From Bacteroidota bacterium (GTDB lineage: Bacteria > Bacteroidota > Ignavibacteria > Ignavibacteriales > Melioribacteraceae), in NCBI GenBank assembly GCA_021820065.1, contig JAKAEE010000006.1, positions 16,142-80,141 of the forward strand: DNA of 64,000 bases. The letters are read 5' to 3'. Positions 53,193 through 61,025 of the stretch are shown here, one piece after another. The notes beneath the pieces are model-generated. The model was not told where the DNA came from. It did not search any database and was given only the letters and a program-made list of their open reading frames with translations. Numbering within the stretch: the first letter of the stretch is position 1; every line of letters begins with the position of its first letter. The position numbers and the translations under genes were made by a program.

Positions 53193-55814
53193 TTATATCC
53201 ACGCTTTCCTCAACAGCCATGCTTTGATGATCTGAGTTAGAATGATATAACAACTCAGCGTAAGTAAAAGCAGCGGCCAATAAAGCGGCGGCAGACTTAC
53301 AAAACCAAGCGCTGCTGCAAAAGGTGAGAACGGCAGATACATTCCGACAGACATTATAATTACAGTAGTCGCTATCAAAGGCCAGCTTGGGCGACTTTGT
53401 ATGAACGGAATTTTATTTGTTCGAATGATATGAATGATGAGTGTCTGCGTCATGAGAGATTCCACGAACCATCCGGTTTGAAAGAGCGACGCTTTAGCCG
53501 GATCCCAACAACCAAAAATATACAGCATGATGAAATAAGTCGTGTAATCAAAAATGGAACTGATTGGACCTATAAAAAGAATGAATCGGCGTATCTCGTC
53601 AATCAACCAAGGACGCGGTCTCAAGATTTGTTCAGGGTCAACATCATCGGTTGGAATCGGGACTTGCGAAAAATCGTAGAGCAGATTGTTTGTAAGCACT
53701 TGAATCGGCGCCATAGGAACAAAAGGAAGAAATGCGCTCGCGCCGAGCACGCTGAACATGTTTCCAAAATTCGAACTGGCGCCCATGCGGATGTATTTTA
53801 AAATATTAGCAAAAACTTTTCTCCCTTCAAGAACACCTTCTTCAAGAACCATCAAACTTTTTTCGAGAAGAATTACATCGGCAGATTCTTTAGCGATATC
53901 GACAGCTGTATCGACTGAAATACCTACGTCCGCGGCTCTCAATGCCGGCGCGTCGTTGATTCCGTCGCCCATGTATCCAACAACATTTCCTTTTGCACGC
54001 AGGACTTGAATTATTCTTTGCTTGTGAATTGGAAGCAGCCGTGCAAACAATGTGGTCGTCGCCGCAGCTTGAGCCAGTTCATCGTCGGTCATTTTCTCAA
54101 TGTCTCCGCCTAGAAGAATTTTATCTGTAGGCAAACCGACTTCATGACAAACTTTTCTGCTGACGAGGTCGTTATCGCCGGTTAAAATTTTTACATCAAC
54201 GCCGTGTTTTTGAAGAGCGAGGATTGCCGGCGCCGCACTTTCTTTCGGCGGATCAAGAAATGCGAGGTAACCTTTCAGAACCAAGTCACACTCATCTGCT
54301 TTTGAATATGCCGGTTTGTGTTCCAAATCTTTGTACGCAAGCGCTATTACTCTGAATCCATCGGCGCTCAACTTTTCATACTCGTCACGCAAATCTTGAA
54401 TGAGTATCGGATCCATCGAAAGAATTTCACCGTCAATTTCGAAATGGCTGCATCGGCGAAAAATTTCTTCCGGCGCTCCTTTGGTTAGCAAACGCACGGT
54501 GCTGTCCGGTTCGCTCACAAGAACAGACATCATTCTTCGCGAGAAGTCGAAAGGTATCTCATCAATCTTCTGATGATGCTCGTAATCAACAAGTTTGCGC
54601 ACTTCGTTATGCTGAAGTATAGCGCGGTCGAGAACGTTTTTCAATCCCGTCTGAAAATAGCTTATCAAATATGCGTCGCTGAGTACTCCGTCGTCTTCTT
54701 CCCCTTTCACATCGCAGTAATGTTCAAGTATTACGTGATCAATTGTAATAGTGCCGGTTTTATCTGTACATAAAATGTTCATCGCGCCAAAGTTTTGAAT
54801 TGCATTTAACCGCTTAACAATTACTTTTTTGCGGGACATCAGAATAGCGCCTTTGGAAAGTCCAACGGAAACAATCATCGGCAACATTTCGGGGGTCAAT
54901 CCAACAGCAATTGCCATTGAGAAGAAAAACGCTTCAACCCAATTGTGTTTTGTTAATCCGTTGATAAGAAATACAAGCGGAACCATCACCATCATAAAAC
55001 GAATCATCAGCCACGTGAATCTGTTAACACCTTTGTCGAAACTCGTTTCAATCTGCTGAGTCGCAATACTTTTTGCCATTGTGCCGAAATAAGTTTTCGA
55101 TCCGGTGTTCACTACCACAGCATTTGCGGAGCCGCTCTCGACACTCGTTCCCAAATAGCAAATATTGCAGAGCTCGATTGGAGAAATTTTTTCTCTTACT
55201 TCACAAGAATCAAATTTTTCCACCGGCATTGATTCGCCGGTAAGACTTGCCTGAATTATAAATAAATCTTTTGCGGTTAACAGACGGACATCGGCGGGAA
55301 TCATATCGCCGGCAGAAAGTTTTATAATGTCTCCCGGCACTAAATTTTTCAAAGAGATTTCTTGGGGTTTACCTTCGCGCATCGCGGTCGCGGTTATACT
55401 TATCATCGCTTTCAGTTTTGCCGCGGCATTATCTGCTTTCGTTTCTTGAATCAATCTAAGCGTAACGCCAAGCACTACCATCAGAGACATAACGATACCC
55501 GAACGGATATCTTCGGTTATGAAAGCGATTGCAGCGAGAGCGACCAGAAGAACTACCAAAGGATTTTTTGCCGCCATGAAAAAACGCCACCACCAGCCGT
55601 GTTCCTCTTCGTGCGTAATTTCATTCGGGCCGAATTTTTCAAGTCTCTCTTCAACTTCAGGCTCGGTTAAACCGGCAAGAGTTGTATTTAATTCCTCAAG
55701 TACTTGGGAAGAATTCTTTTTTGAAATGGAAATCAGCTGCTGAGAGAAGCCGTTGTTGTTTTTATTTTTTGATGGTTGGGTTTGCTCGAGAGCATTAGTT
55801 TTCTTGAATAGCAT
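53193..55814 (-). CDS. mgtA: Magnesium-translocating P-type ATPase
   Basis: An 873-residue P-type IIIB ATPase that imports Mg2+. The phosphorylation site is CTDKTGTIT, with LTGESMPVEK (TGES actuator loop), KGAPEEIF, ILTGDND and GYMGDGINDAPALRAADVG. Ten transmembrane helices are expected. LLEKSLMVLEEGVLEGR, the extended C-terminal region and the WWWRFF N-terminal part are MgtA features. ATG at 55814 or GTG at 55823 may start it. A Mg2+ riboswitch leader was looked for in the 5' region but not seen. Confidence 0.94.
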   Translation of the reverse strand: MLFKKTNALEQTQPSKNKNNNGFSQQLISISKKNSSQVLEELNTTLAGLTEPEVEERLEKFGPNEITHEEEHGWWWRFFMAAKNPLVVLLVALAAIAFITEDIRSGIVMSLMVVLGVTLRLIQETKADNAAAKLKAMISITATAMREGKPQEISLKNLVPGDIIKLSAGDMIPADVRLLTAKDLFIIQASLTGESMPVEKFDSCEVREKISPIELCNICYLGTSVESGSANAVVVNTGSKTYFGTMAKSIATQQIETSFDKGVNRFTWLMIRFMMVMVPLVFLINGLTKHNWVEAFFFSMAIAVGLTPEMLPMIVSVGLSKGAILMSRKKVIVKRLNAIQNFGAMNILCTDKTGTITIDHVILEHYCDVKGEEDDGVLSDAYLISYFQTGLKNVLDRAILQHNEVRKLVDYEHHQKIDEIPFDFSRRMMSVLVSEPDSTVRLLTKGAPEEIFRRCSHFEIDGEILSMDPILIQDLRDEYEKLSADGFRVIALAYKDLEHKPAYSKADECDLVLKGYLAFLDPPKESAAPAILALQKHGVDVKILTGDNDLVSRKVCHEVGLPTDKILLGGDIEKMTDDELAQAAATTTLFARLLPIHKQRIIQVLRAKGNVVGYMGDGINDAPALRAADVGISVDTAVDIAKESADVILLEKSLMVLEEGVLEGRKVFANILKYIRMGASSNFGNMFSVLGASAFLPFVPMAPIQVLTNNLLYDFSQVPIPTDDVDPEQILRPRPWLIDEIRRFILFIGPISSIFDYTTYFIMLYIFGCWDPAKASLFQTGWFVESLMTQTLIIHIIRTNKIPFIQSRPSWPLIATTVIIMSVGMYLPFSPFAAALGFVSLPPLYWPLLLLTLSCYIILTQIIKAWLLRKAWI

Positions 55815-56007
55815 AAAACTCACAAAATTTTATGGTTCTAAATTCTACATCTTATTTTTTACCTCAAGGGATTCATTATTCTGGTTTTAATTTTACGAAA
55901 ATATTTTGAACTGACAAATTATTTTCAAATTAAAAAATGTTCATAAAACTTTATCGGACCTTCCGAACAACCAAAAATTCTGCCGCTATATTTAAACTCA
56001 TTTTCTA

Positions 56008-56015
56008 TAAATTTG
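56008..56015 (+). promoter_or_regulatory. Candidate -7 promoter element for S9 peptidase gene
   Basis: TAAATTTG fits TAnnTTTG, 36 nt before the ATG; no clear -33 box. Confidence 0.35.
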
Positions 56016-56050
56016 AGCAACTAATTTCTACCAAATGAAAGGTGATTCAA

Positions 56051-58114
56051 ATGAAGCAGAAACTAATTTTGTTCGTCGCTCTTTTCGCGATGCTCGGCGT
56101 GTTAACACTCAACGCGCAGAAACGCGCTTTTACAATAGAAGATCTTTATAAAGTTAAAGCCGTCGGCTCAGAAACAATATCGCACGACGGCGCTAAAATC
56201 GCTTTCACAGTTACGACCTACAATCTTCACAAAGCAAAATCTAGCACGGATATTTATTTGATGAACGCCGACGGTTCCGATCTCGTGCAGCTCACAAACA
56301 ATCCTGCTGCAGATTATAATCCTATCTGGAGTAACGATGACAAAGGAATTTATTTCGTTTCCACACGTTCCGGCTCGGAACAACTCTATTATTTATCTCT
56401 CGAAGGCGGTGAGCCGACTCAAATTACAAATACCGGTATCGGAGTTTCATCACCGAAACTTTCACCCGACGGTAAGTACCTTTTATTCAGCGCGCAAGTC
56501 TTCCCGGAATGCGGCGCGGATGAAAACTGCAACAAAAAAATAGATGACGCGATGGAGAACGGACCGATCCAAGCGCACCTTGCAGACAGTTTGTTCATAA
56601 GACATTGGACGGAATACGCGGACGGAAAGTACACTCACCTTTTTATCTACGATATACAGAATAAAAAATATACAGACGTTACGCCCGGCTATTTCGATTC
56701 ACCGACTTTTGCTGCCGGAGGAAGCAGTGATTATTCTTTCTCGCCCGATTCGAAAGAAGTTACATTCGATTCGAAAAGAGTTGCCAGCCCGGAATCGTCA
56801 ACCAATTCCGATGTGTGGACGGTTAACATTGACGGTACAGGATTAAAAAATCTTACTTCGCCGAATCAAGCGGCGGATTTTAATCCGAAATACTCGCCCG
56901 ACGGGAAATATATTGCTTACCTCACACAAGTTATTCCGGCGTATGAATCGGACAGAATCCGTTTGGCTATTTATAACCGACAAACCGGCGAGCGAAAAAC
57001 TTTGACGGAAGCTTTTGATAATTGGGTTAACGACTTTGAATGGTCGAACGATTCGCACTCAATTTATTTCACCGGTTCGGAAAAAGGTTATCAACCGTTG
57101 TTCAAGATCGATATCAATACTCTTGAAATAAAAAAAATGATCGAGAATGTTCCGGTTTTCAGTTTTGTGCTTTCTCCCAAGAATGATTTTGCAGTTTACA
57201 CATACTCTTACGTTAATAAACCGGCTGACCTTGCGAGGTTTGATTTTGCAAATTCCGAAAAACGCGACATAACATTTTTCAACAAAGAAATTGAAGATGA
57301 GGTCGACATCAGACCGGCTGAACAAGTTTGGGTTAAAGGCTCCGACGGAACTCCGGTACAAGTATTCATAGTTAAACCGCACAATTTCGATCCGAACAAA
57401 AAATATCCGCTGGTTATCAATGTTCACGGCGGTCCGCAAGGGCAATGGATGGATTCGTTCCGCGGGGACTGGCAGGTTTATCCCGGCTCAGGTTATGTAG
57501 TAGCGTTTCCAAATCCACACGGCTCAACCGGTAACGGACAAAAATTCACGGCGGAAATTTCCAAAGACTGGGATGGAAAAGTTTACGAAGATGTTATGAA
57601 AGTAACCGACTACCTGGAAACGCTTCCTTACGTTGACAAGAACAGAGTCGGTGCAATGGGGTGGTCTTACGGCGGATATTTTATGAATCTGCTTCAGGCA
57701 AAAACTCACAGGTACAAATGTCTCGCATCCATGATGGGTATTTTTGATCTGACTCAGTTCAAGCAAGACACTGAAGAATTGTGGTTCGCAAATTGGGACC
57801 TCGGCAACAAAGATTATGAAAAGATGTCGCCAAGTATGTACACAAATAATTTCGCGACGCCTACTTTGATTATCACCGGTGAAAGAGATTTCAGAATTCC
57901 GTACACGCAAAGCATCCGTTACTTTACAGTTTTGAAGAAAATGGGAATCGATTCTCGTCTAATCATTTTCAAAAACGACGGGCACTGGCCAAGCTATATA
58001 AAATCGATGCCGCTTTACTATAACGCTCACCTTGAATGGTTCCACAAATATCTGGGCGGCGATCCGGCACCATGGGACAGCAAAAAGATGGTTAGAAATT
58101 TGGTTTTTGAGTAG
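56051..58114 (+). CDS. S9 family prolyl oligopeptidase-type peptidase
   Basis: A 687-residue exported peptidase. A signal peptide (LILFVALFAMLGVLTLNAQ) precedes a WD40/PD40-like beta-propeller (repeats such as SPDGKYLLFSA, SNDDKGIYFVS) and a C-terminal alpha/beta-hydrolase domain. The catalytic triad is Ser in GWSYGGYF, Asp in GERDFRIPY and His in NDGHWPSY. Members of this subfamily are acylaminoacyl- or dipeptidyl-peptidases. The ATG at 56051 has AGGTGA upstream; a GTG at 56042 is possible. Confidence 0.93.
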   Translation: MKQKLILFVALFAMLGVLTLNAQKRAFTIEDLYKVKAVGSETISHDGAKIAFTVTTYNLHKAKSSTDIYLMNADGSDLVQLTNNPAADYNPIWSNDDKGIYFVSTRSGSEQLYYLSLEGGEPTQITNTGIGVSSPKLSPDGKYLLFSAQVFPECGADENCNKKIDDAMENGPIQAHLADSLFIRHWTEYADGKYTHLFIYDIQNKKYTDVTPGYFDSPTFAAGGSSDYSFSPDSKEVTFDSKRVASPESSTNSDVWTVNIDGTGLKNLTSPNQAADFNPKYSPDGKYIAYLTQVIPAYESDRIRLAIYNRQTGERKTLTEAFDNWVNDFEWSNDSHSIYFTGSEKGYQPLFKIDINTLEIKKMIENVPVFSFVLSPKNDFAVYTYSYVNKPADLARFDFANSEKRDITFFNKEIEDEVDIRPAEQVWVKGSDGTPVQVFIVKPHNFDPNKKYPLVINVHGGPQGQWMDSFRGDWQVYPGSGYVVAFPNPHGSTGNGQKFTAEISKDWDGKVYEDVMKVTDYLETLPYVDKNRVGAMGWSYGGYFMNLLQAKTHRYKCLASMMGIFDLTQFKQDTEELWFANWDLGNKDYEKMSPSMYTNNFATPTLIITGERDFRIPYTQSIRYFTVLKKMGIDSRLIIFKNDGHWPSYIKSMPLYYNAHLEWFHKYLGGDPAPWDSKKMVRNLVFE

Positions 58115-58128
58115 ATACTTTTGAACAA

Positions 58129-58194
58129 TGTAGAGCGAACAGTTTGTTCGCTCGCTTATTTGCTTTTCCGAGCGATCAATCTGATCGCTCTACA
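58129..58194. repeat. REP pair (BIME-like), family 2
   Basis: Two hairpins in inverted orientation: TGTA then GAGCGAACA / TGTTCGCTC (loop GTT, 58133-58153), and GAGCGATCA / TGATCGCTC (loop ATC, 58170-58190) followed by TACA. The outer TGTA...TACA ends make the pair a mosaic element. It stands 15 nt after the S9 peptidase stop and could also stop transcription or protect mRNA. Confidence 0.75.
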
Positions 58195-58255
58195 AATAGA
58201 AAAGAGTCTTTAAGTTGCGGCTTATTTTTAACGTTGGATTGAGTAAATTATTAAT

Positions 58256-58816
58256 TTAATGCGGGGAAAGAAGCAAAGCAATTCTCTTCCCCACTTCTTC
58301 CATAGGCATTGAACCAGTAAAAACCGAATTTGACGGCGCCGAATATCTTCCTCTGGATAAAATATCACCGCTGCTCAATTCCACCACTAACACATCACAC
58401 ACGTTTATGAAATTTGCTGCTCCACCTAAACTGGAAGAAGCTTCTTTTCCGCTTTCTGCATTTTTCTTATCCAAACTGATGTAACCTATAATAATCCCAT
58501 CAATTCCTTTAAGTCTTCCGATAGCTTGAGCATAATTTTTAACAACTTCTTCTTTTGTAAGATTGCTTTCGGCAAGAAGTTTATCGAGTTCTGATTGCTC
58601 AATCAAATCATAACCGTACATGAGGAGACGTTCTTTTACTACTTCAGAAAGATCAATGCCTATTTGTTTGTTAGCACAGTCAAATGGAAGAATCGCGTAT
58701 TTCTTCTGCAACGAAAACTTATCCTGTTCTCTCGCTTTTTCCAATATAGAAGAACAACTAAACATTAAAAGTACAATTAGTGATGCAACTATGGTTTGAA
58801 GACTTTTTATTACCAC
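58256..58816 (-). CDS. CsgG-like outer-membrane lipoprotein (hypothetical)
   Basis: A 186-residue lipoprotein with a lipobox LMFSC (Cys21). The body resembles the FlgT/CsgG-type fold: KYAILPFDCANKQIGIDLSEVVKERLLMYGYDLIEQSELDKLLAE is the typical beta-alpha opening of that superfamily, and GRLKGIDGIIIGYIS follows. Relatives form secretion pores or periplasmic scaffolds. No curli genes nearby. The start is a GTG at 58816. Separate unit. Confidence 0.7.
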   Translation of the reverse strand: MVIKSLQTIVASLIVLLMFSCSSILEKAREQDKFSLQKKYAILPFDCANKQIGIDLSEVVKERLLMYGYDLIEQSELDKLLAESNLTKEEVVKNYAQAIGRLKGIDGIIIGYISLDKKNAESGKEASSSLGGAANFINVCDVLVVELSSGDILSRGRYSAPSNSVFTGSMPMEEVGKRIALLLSPH

Positions 58817-58918
58817 CCCGCTAATTTTTTTTACTAAAATTAAATAAATCGAGAACTAAATTAGTATATCGGTGGGCACATGTTGCCATTGGTTACTTAG
58901 TAAACAAATCTTCTAAAC

Positions 58919-58945
58919 AAAAAAAGTCCCGCCAAAGACGGGACT
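58919..58945 (-). terminator. Rho-independent terminator of RRM gene
   Basis: On the minus strand, stem AGTCCCG / CGGGACT with a 7-nt loop is followed by TTTTTTT; it lies 80 nt after the RRM gene stop. Confidence 0.8.
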
Positions 58946-59025
58946 GTAAACTACATGAATGTTTTTTGTTTTAACTAGGAAGTAGTTACTCTACTTAGAA
59001 CAAAATCTAGAAACGGAAAAACAGA

Positions 59026-59343
59026 TTACCAGCGTCGTCCTCCGCCACCTCCACCGCCTCTATTTCCACCACCGCCTCCGCCGCCACGTCGTCGGTTATC
59101 TGCCTTGGGACGCGCTTCATTGACAGTGATTTTTTTACCTTTTACTTCTTTTGTGTTCAAAGCTTCAATTGCTTTTTGAGCTGCAGTCTTGTCTCTCATT
59201 TCAACGAAAGCAAATCCTCTGGACTCACCTGAAAACATATCGCTGATAATTTTGACACTGCTTACTTGACCAAATTCGGAAAAAAGACTTTGTAAATCTT
59301 CTTCCTTTACTTGCGGCGATAAATTGCCTACGTAGATGTTCAT
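59026..59343 (-). CDS. Glycine-rich RNA-binding protein (RRM)
   Basis: 105 residues: a single RNA recognition motif with RNP2 IYVGNL (residue 3) and RNP1 RGFAFVEM (residue 42), followed by a short arginine/glycine tail (NRRRGGGGGGG, GGRRW). This form resembles the cold-inducible Rbp proteins of cyanobacteria and others. An AAGGAG site precedes the ATG. Monocistronic, with a terminator. Confidence 0.93.
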   Translation of the reverse strand: MNIYVGNLSPQVKEEDLQSLFSEFGQVSSVKIISDMFSGESRGFAFVEMRDKTAAQKAIEALNTKEVKGKKITVNEARPKADNRRRGGGGGGGNRGGGGGGGRRW

Positions 59344-59602
59344 TTGTAACTCCTTATTATTTTATCATTACTCTGAGAAAAAAATTAGTTAATCGAACTA
59401 TCCCGCCCAGATTCGATTGAAGAAGTCAAATGAAGTTCGAGATTGAAATTGATAAAAGAAAACAGAAACGAGCGATTTTTTATCCAATTTTCGAATCGCT
59501 AAGTATATAATGCTCAGAGTTGGATTTAAGTTATTTCCCTTTTCTAATCAGAGGTTATTTTTTTATGTGGATATTCTAAAAGCAATATACACTTATTTTA
59601 AT

Positions 59603-59628
59603 AAAAAAGAGCCGCAATTAAGCGGCTC
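59603..59628 (-). terminator. Orphan Rho-independent terminator
   Basis: Stem GAGCCGC / GCGGCTC with an AATTAA loop; on the minus strand it is followed by TTTTTTAT. The nearest minus-strand gene (VapC) ends ~290 nt away, with a REP element between, so it may end a small RNA or the vapBC transcript. Confidence 0.7.
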
Positions 59629-59743
59629 CTTCAAGTCAGACATTTACTTCGGGGGGAAAGCAAATGCCGTTTGGACTCGCAAGAAATATAATTCATCACC
59701 CTAACATTTGCAAAGGGAAAAATCCAGTAACTGCGGGTCGTGT

Positions 59744-59772
59744 TGTAGAGCGAACAGGCTGTTCGCTTTACA
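59744..59772. repeat. REP-like hairpin, family 2, single
   Basis: TGTAG foot with arms AGCGAACA / TGTTCGCT around a GGC loop (59749-59767); the outer TGTA and TTTACA extend the dyad. Same arm sequence as the 58133-58153 hairpin. Confidence 0.7.
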
Positions 59773-59919
59773 TTCGCAATGAACAGAATCCATTATTTCT
59801 TACTGCATCTCGGTTACTTTTCATTTTGGCGCAAGACGTCAATATTCAGTGGACAAGAGTTAAACATTCCATTCGTTTATTTCAACTAAGAGCGGCTTAT
59901 TAGTGTACGCCCTTGTTGC

Positions 59920-60312
59920 TTATGGATACTTCAATAGTTTAAGCCCCTGTATAAATTTGAAATCCTTTTGATTTTTTGTTAATAGAGGAGCATCTAAATT
60001 TAATGCAGTTGCAGCTATAAAACTATCCGCAATTAATAGTCCGTGACTTAGTTTATATTCTTTAAGAAGCTCAATTGCTTTTTGAGTAATCTCGTAATTC
60101 AGACTAATAATTTCAAAATCTTCTAAAAACTTATCTAAATGTTTTAACTCGGTTTTATTTCTGCAACCAACAATCAATTCCATTTGAGTAACCGTGCTAA
60201 TTGCTGTAATGGATGCTTTACGCTCTTCATCTAACTTTTCAATTGCAGTCTTAACTTTTCTGCCTACATCAATAAGTATGTCAGAATCAATTACAGAAAG
60301 ATTATCAGCCAA
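59920..60312 (-). CDS. vapC: PIN-domain ribonuclease toxin (VapC family)
   Basis: 130 residues. The acidic PIN active site is visible: VIDSDILID (first Asp), a glutamate in VTQMELIVG, IADSFIAATAL (third Asp), and TKNQKDF near the end. It should cleave a specific RNA when free of its antitoxin. The probable start is a TTG at 60312, overlapping the end of vapB by 8 nt. A second toxin-antitoxin system in this window after mntA-hepT. Confidence 0.9.
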   Translation of the reverse strand: MADNLSVIDSDILIDVGRKVKTAIEKLDEERKASITAISTVTQMELIVGCRNKTELKHLDKFLEDFEIISLNYEITQKAIELLKEYKLSHGLLIADSFIAATALNLDAPLLTKNQKDFKFIQGLKLLKYP

Positions 60313-60544
60313 TTTCTCCCCACTCCTTTTTTCGTAAACTTCTTATCCATAAAGAACTGTCTTTCAAATCTTTTCGATTTTCCCAAAGCCCGACAAACTT
60401 TTTATTAGTAATAGATTTTCTTTCACGAGCTTTTTTATTTCTAGACTCATATCTTTTTTGTAGAAAATCTATAAATGCCAGTACTTGTTTTTGCGCTTCA
60501 ATGGGAAGTGATTCGAACTTATTATAAAATCCTTCGTTCTCCAT
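60305..60544 (-). CDS. vapB: VapB-type antitoxin, DUF2281
   Basis: 79 residues, with a helical N terminus (FESLPIEAQKQVLAFIDFLQKRY) and the C-terminal KKFVGLWENRKDLKDSSLWIRSLRKKEW segment. DUF2281 proteins pair with VapC-type PIN toxins; the C-terminal peptide is expected to block the active site. GAGG lies upstream of the ATG. Confidence 0.85.
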   Translation of the reverse strand: MENEGFYNKFESLPIEAQKQVLAFIDFLQKRYESRNKKARERKSITNKKFVGLWENRKDLKDSSLWIRSLRKKEWGEIG

Positions 60545-60629
60545 TACTAATACCTCATCAATGAATTATTCTTTTTTCTAATTTAATCCAATTTTAAAAC
60601 AAAATAAACTGACTGATAAGACCGGCTTG

Positions 60630-61006
60630 TTAGTTTAGAATTTGGTTAAGGATCCGCAAAAGCTCTGCAATATCTAACGGCTTACGCAGAAATATTGTGG
60701 CACCTGCGTCCATACAACACGCTCATCTTTCTGCATGGCAAGAGCAGTAACAACGATAATGGGGGTTGACTTATACTCTTCCATCTGTCTTAGTTCTTTT
60801 ATAAGCTGAACTCCGTCTTTGCCTGCGCCTAACGCGAGATCAATCAGAAAAGCATCAAACCGATTTTTTCGCAGAGCCGTATAGAATTCTTCATCATCTT
60901 TACAAAGGATGAAATCAAGTTCATTTCTTCTTGAAAACACGGCACGATAAACGTCTTGCGTCAGCATGTCATCTTCAAGAATCATAATCTTTTGTTTTGT
61001 ATGCAT
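60630..61006 (-). pseudogene. Response-regulator receiver gene with a one-base frameshift
   Basis: From the ATG at 61006 the frame encodes a receiver: IMILEDDM, the phospho-acceptor Asp in FLIDLALGAGKDG, and IIVVTALAMQKDERV. It then loses similarity and stops at 60674 (110 residues). Reading one base over from position ~60713 restores the missing end, MDAGATIFLRKPLDIAELL and LRILNQILN-stop at 60630, including the conserved KP lysine. One base is therefore missing between 60713 and 60714; either a real recent pseudogene or a sequencing error. It follows the hybrid kinase after 19 nt. Confidence 0.85.
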
Positions 61007-61025
61007 AACACTTTCCGTAGAAAAT

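Larger units (their letters stand above)
59344..59919. other. 576-nt stretch without a recognised gene
   Basis: Between the RRM gene and the VapBC pair. It holds an orphan minus-strand terminator (59603-59628) and a REP-like hairpin (59744-59772). A 79-codon open frame at 59664-59903 (plus) runs through the REP element and resembles nothing known; it is not called. The terminator implies a short minus-strand transcript ending here. Confidence 0.6.

Noticed and set aside
55824..56041. Mg2+-sensing riboswitch before mgtA
   Set aside because: No M-box-like conserved segments or strong paired helices were recognisable by eye.
59664..59903. 79-codon open frame on the plus strand
   Set aside because: It runs through a REP-like hairpin, has no ribosome-binding site and resembles no known protein; treated as chance.
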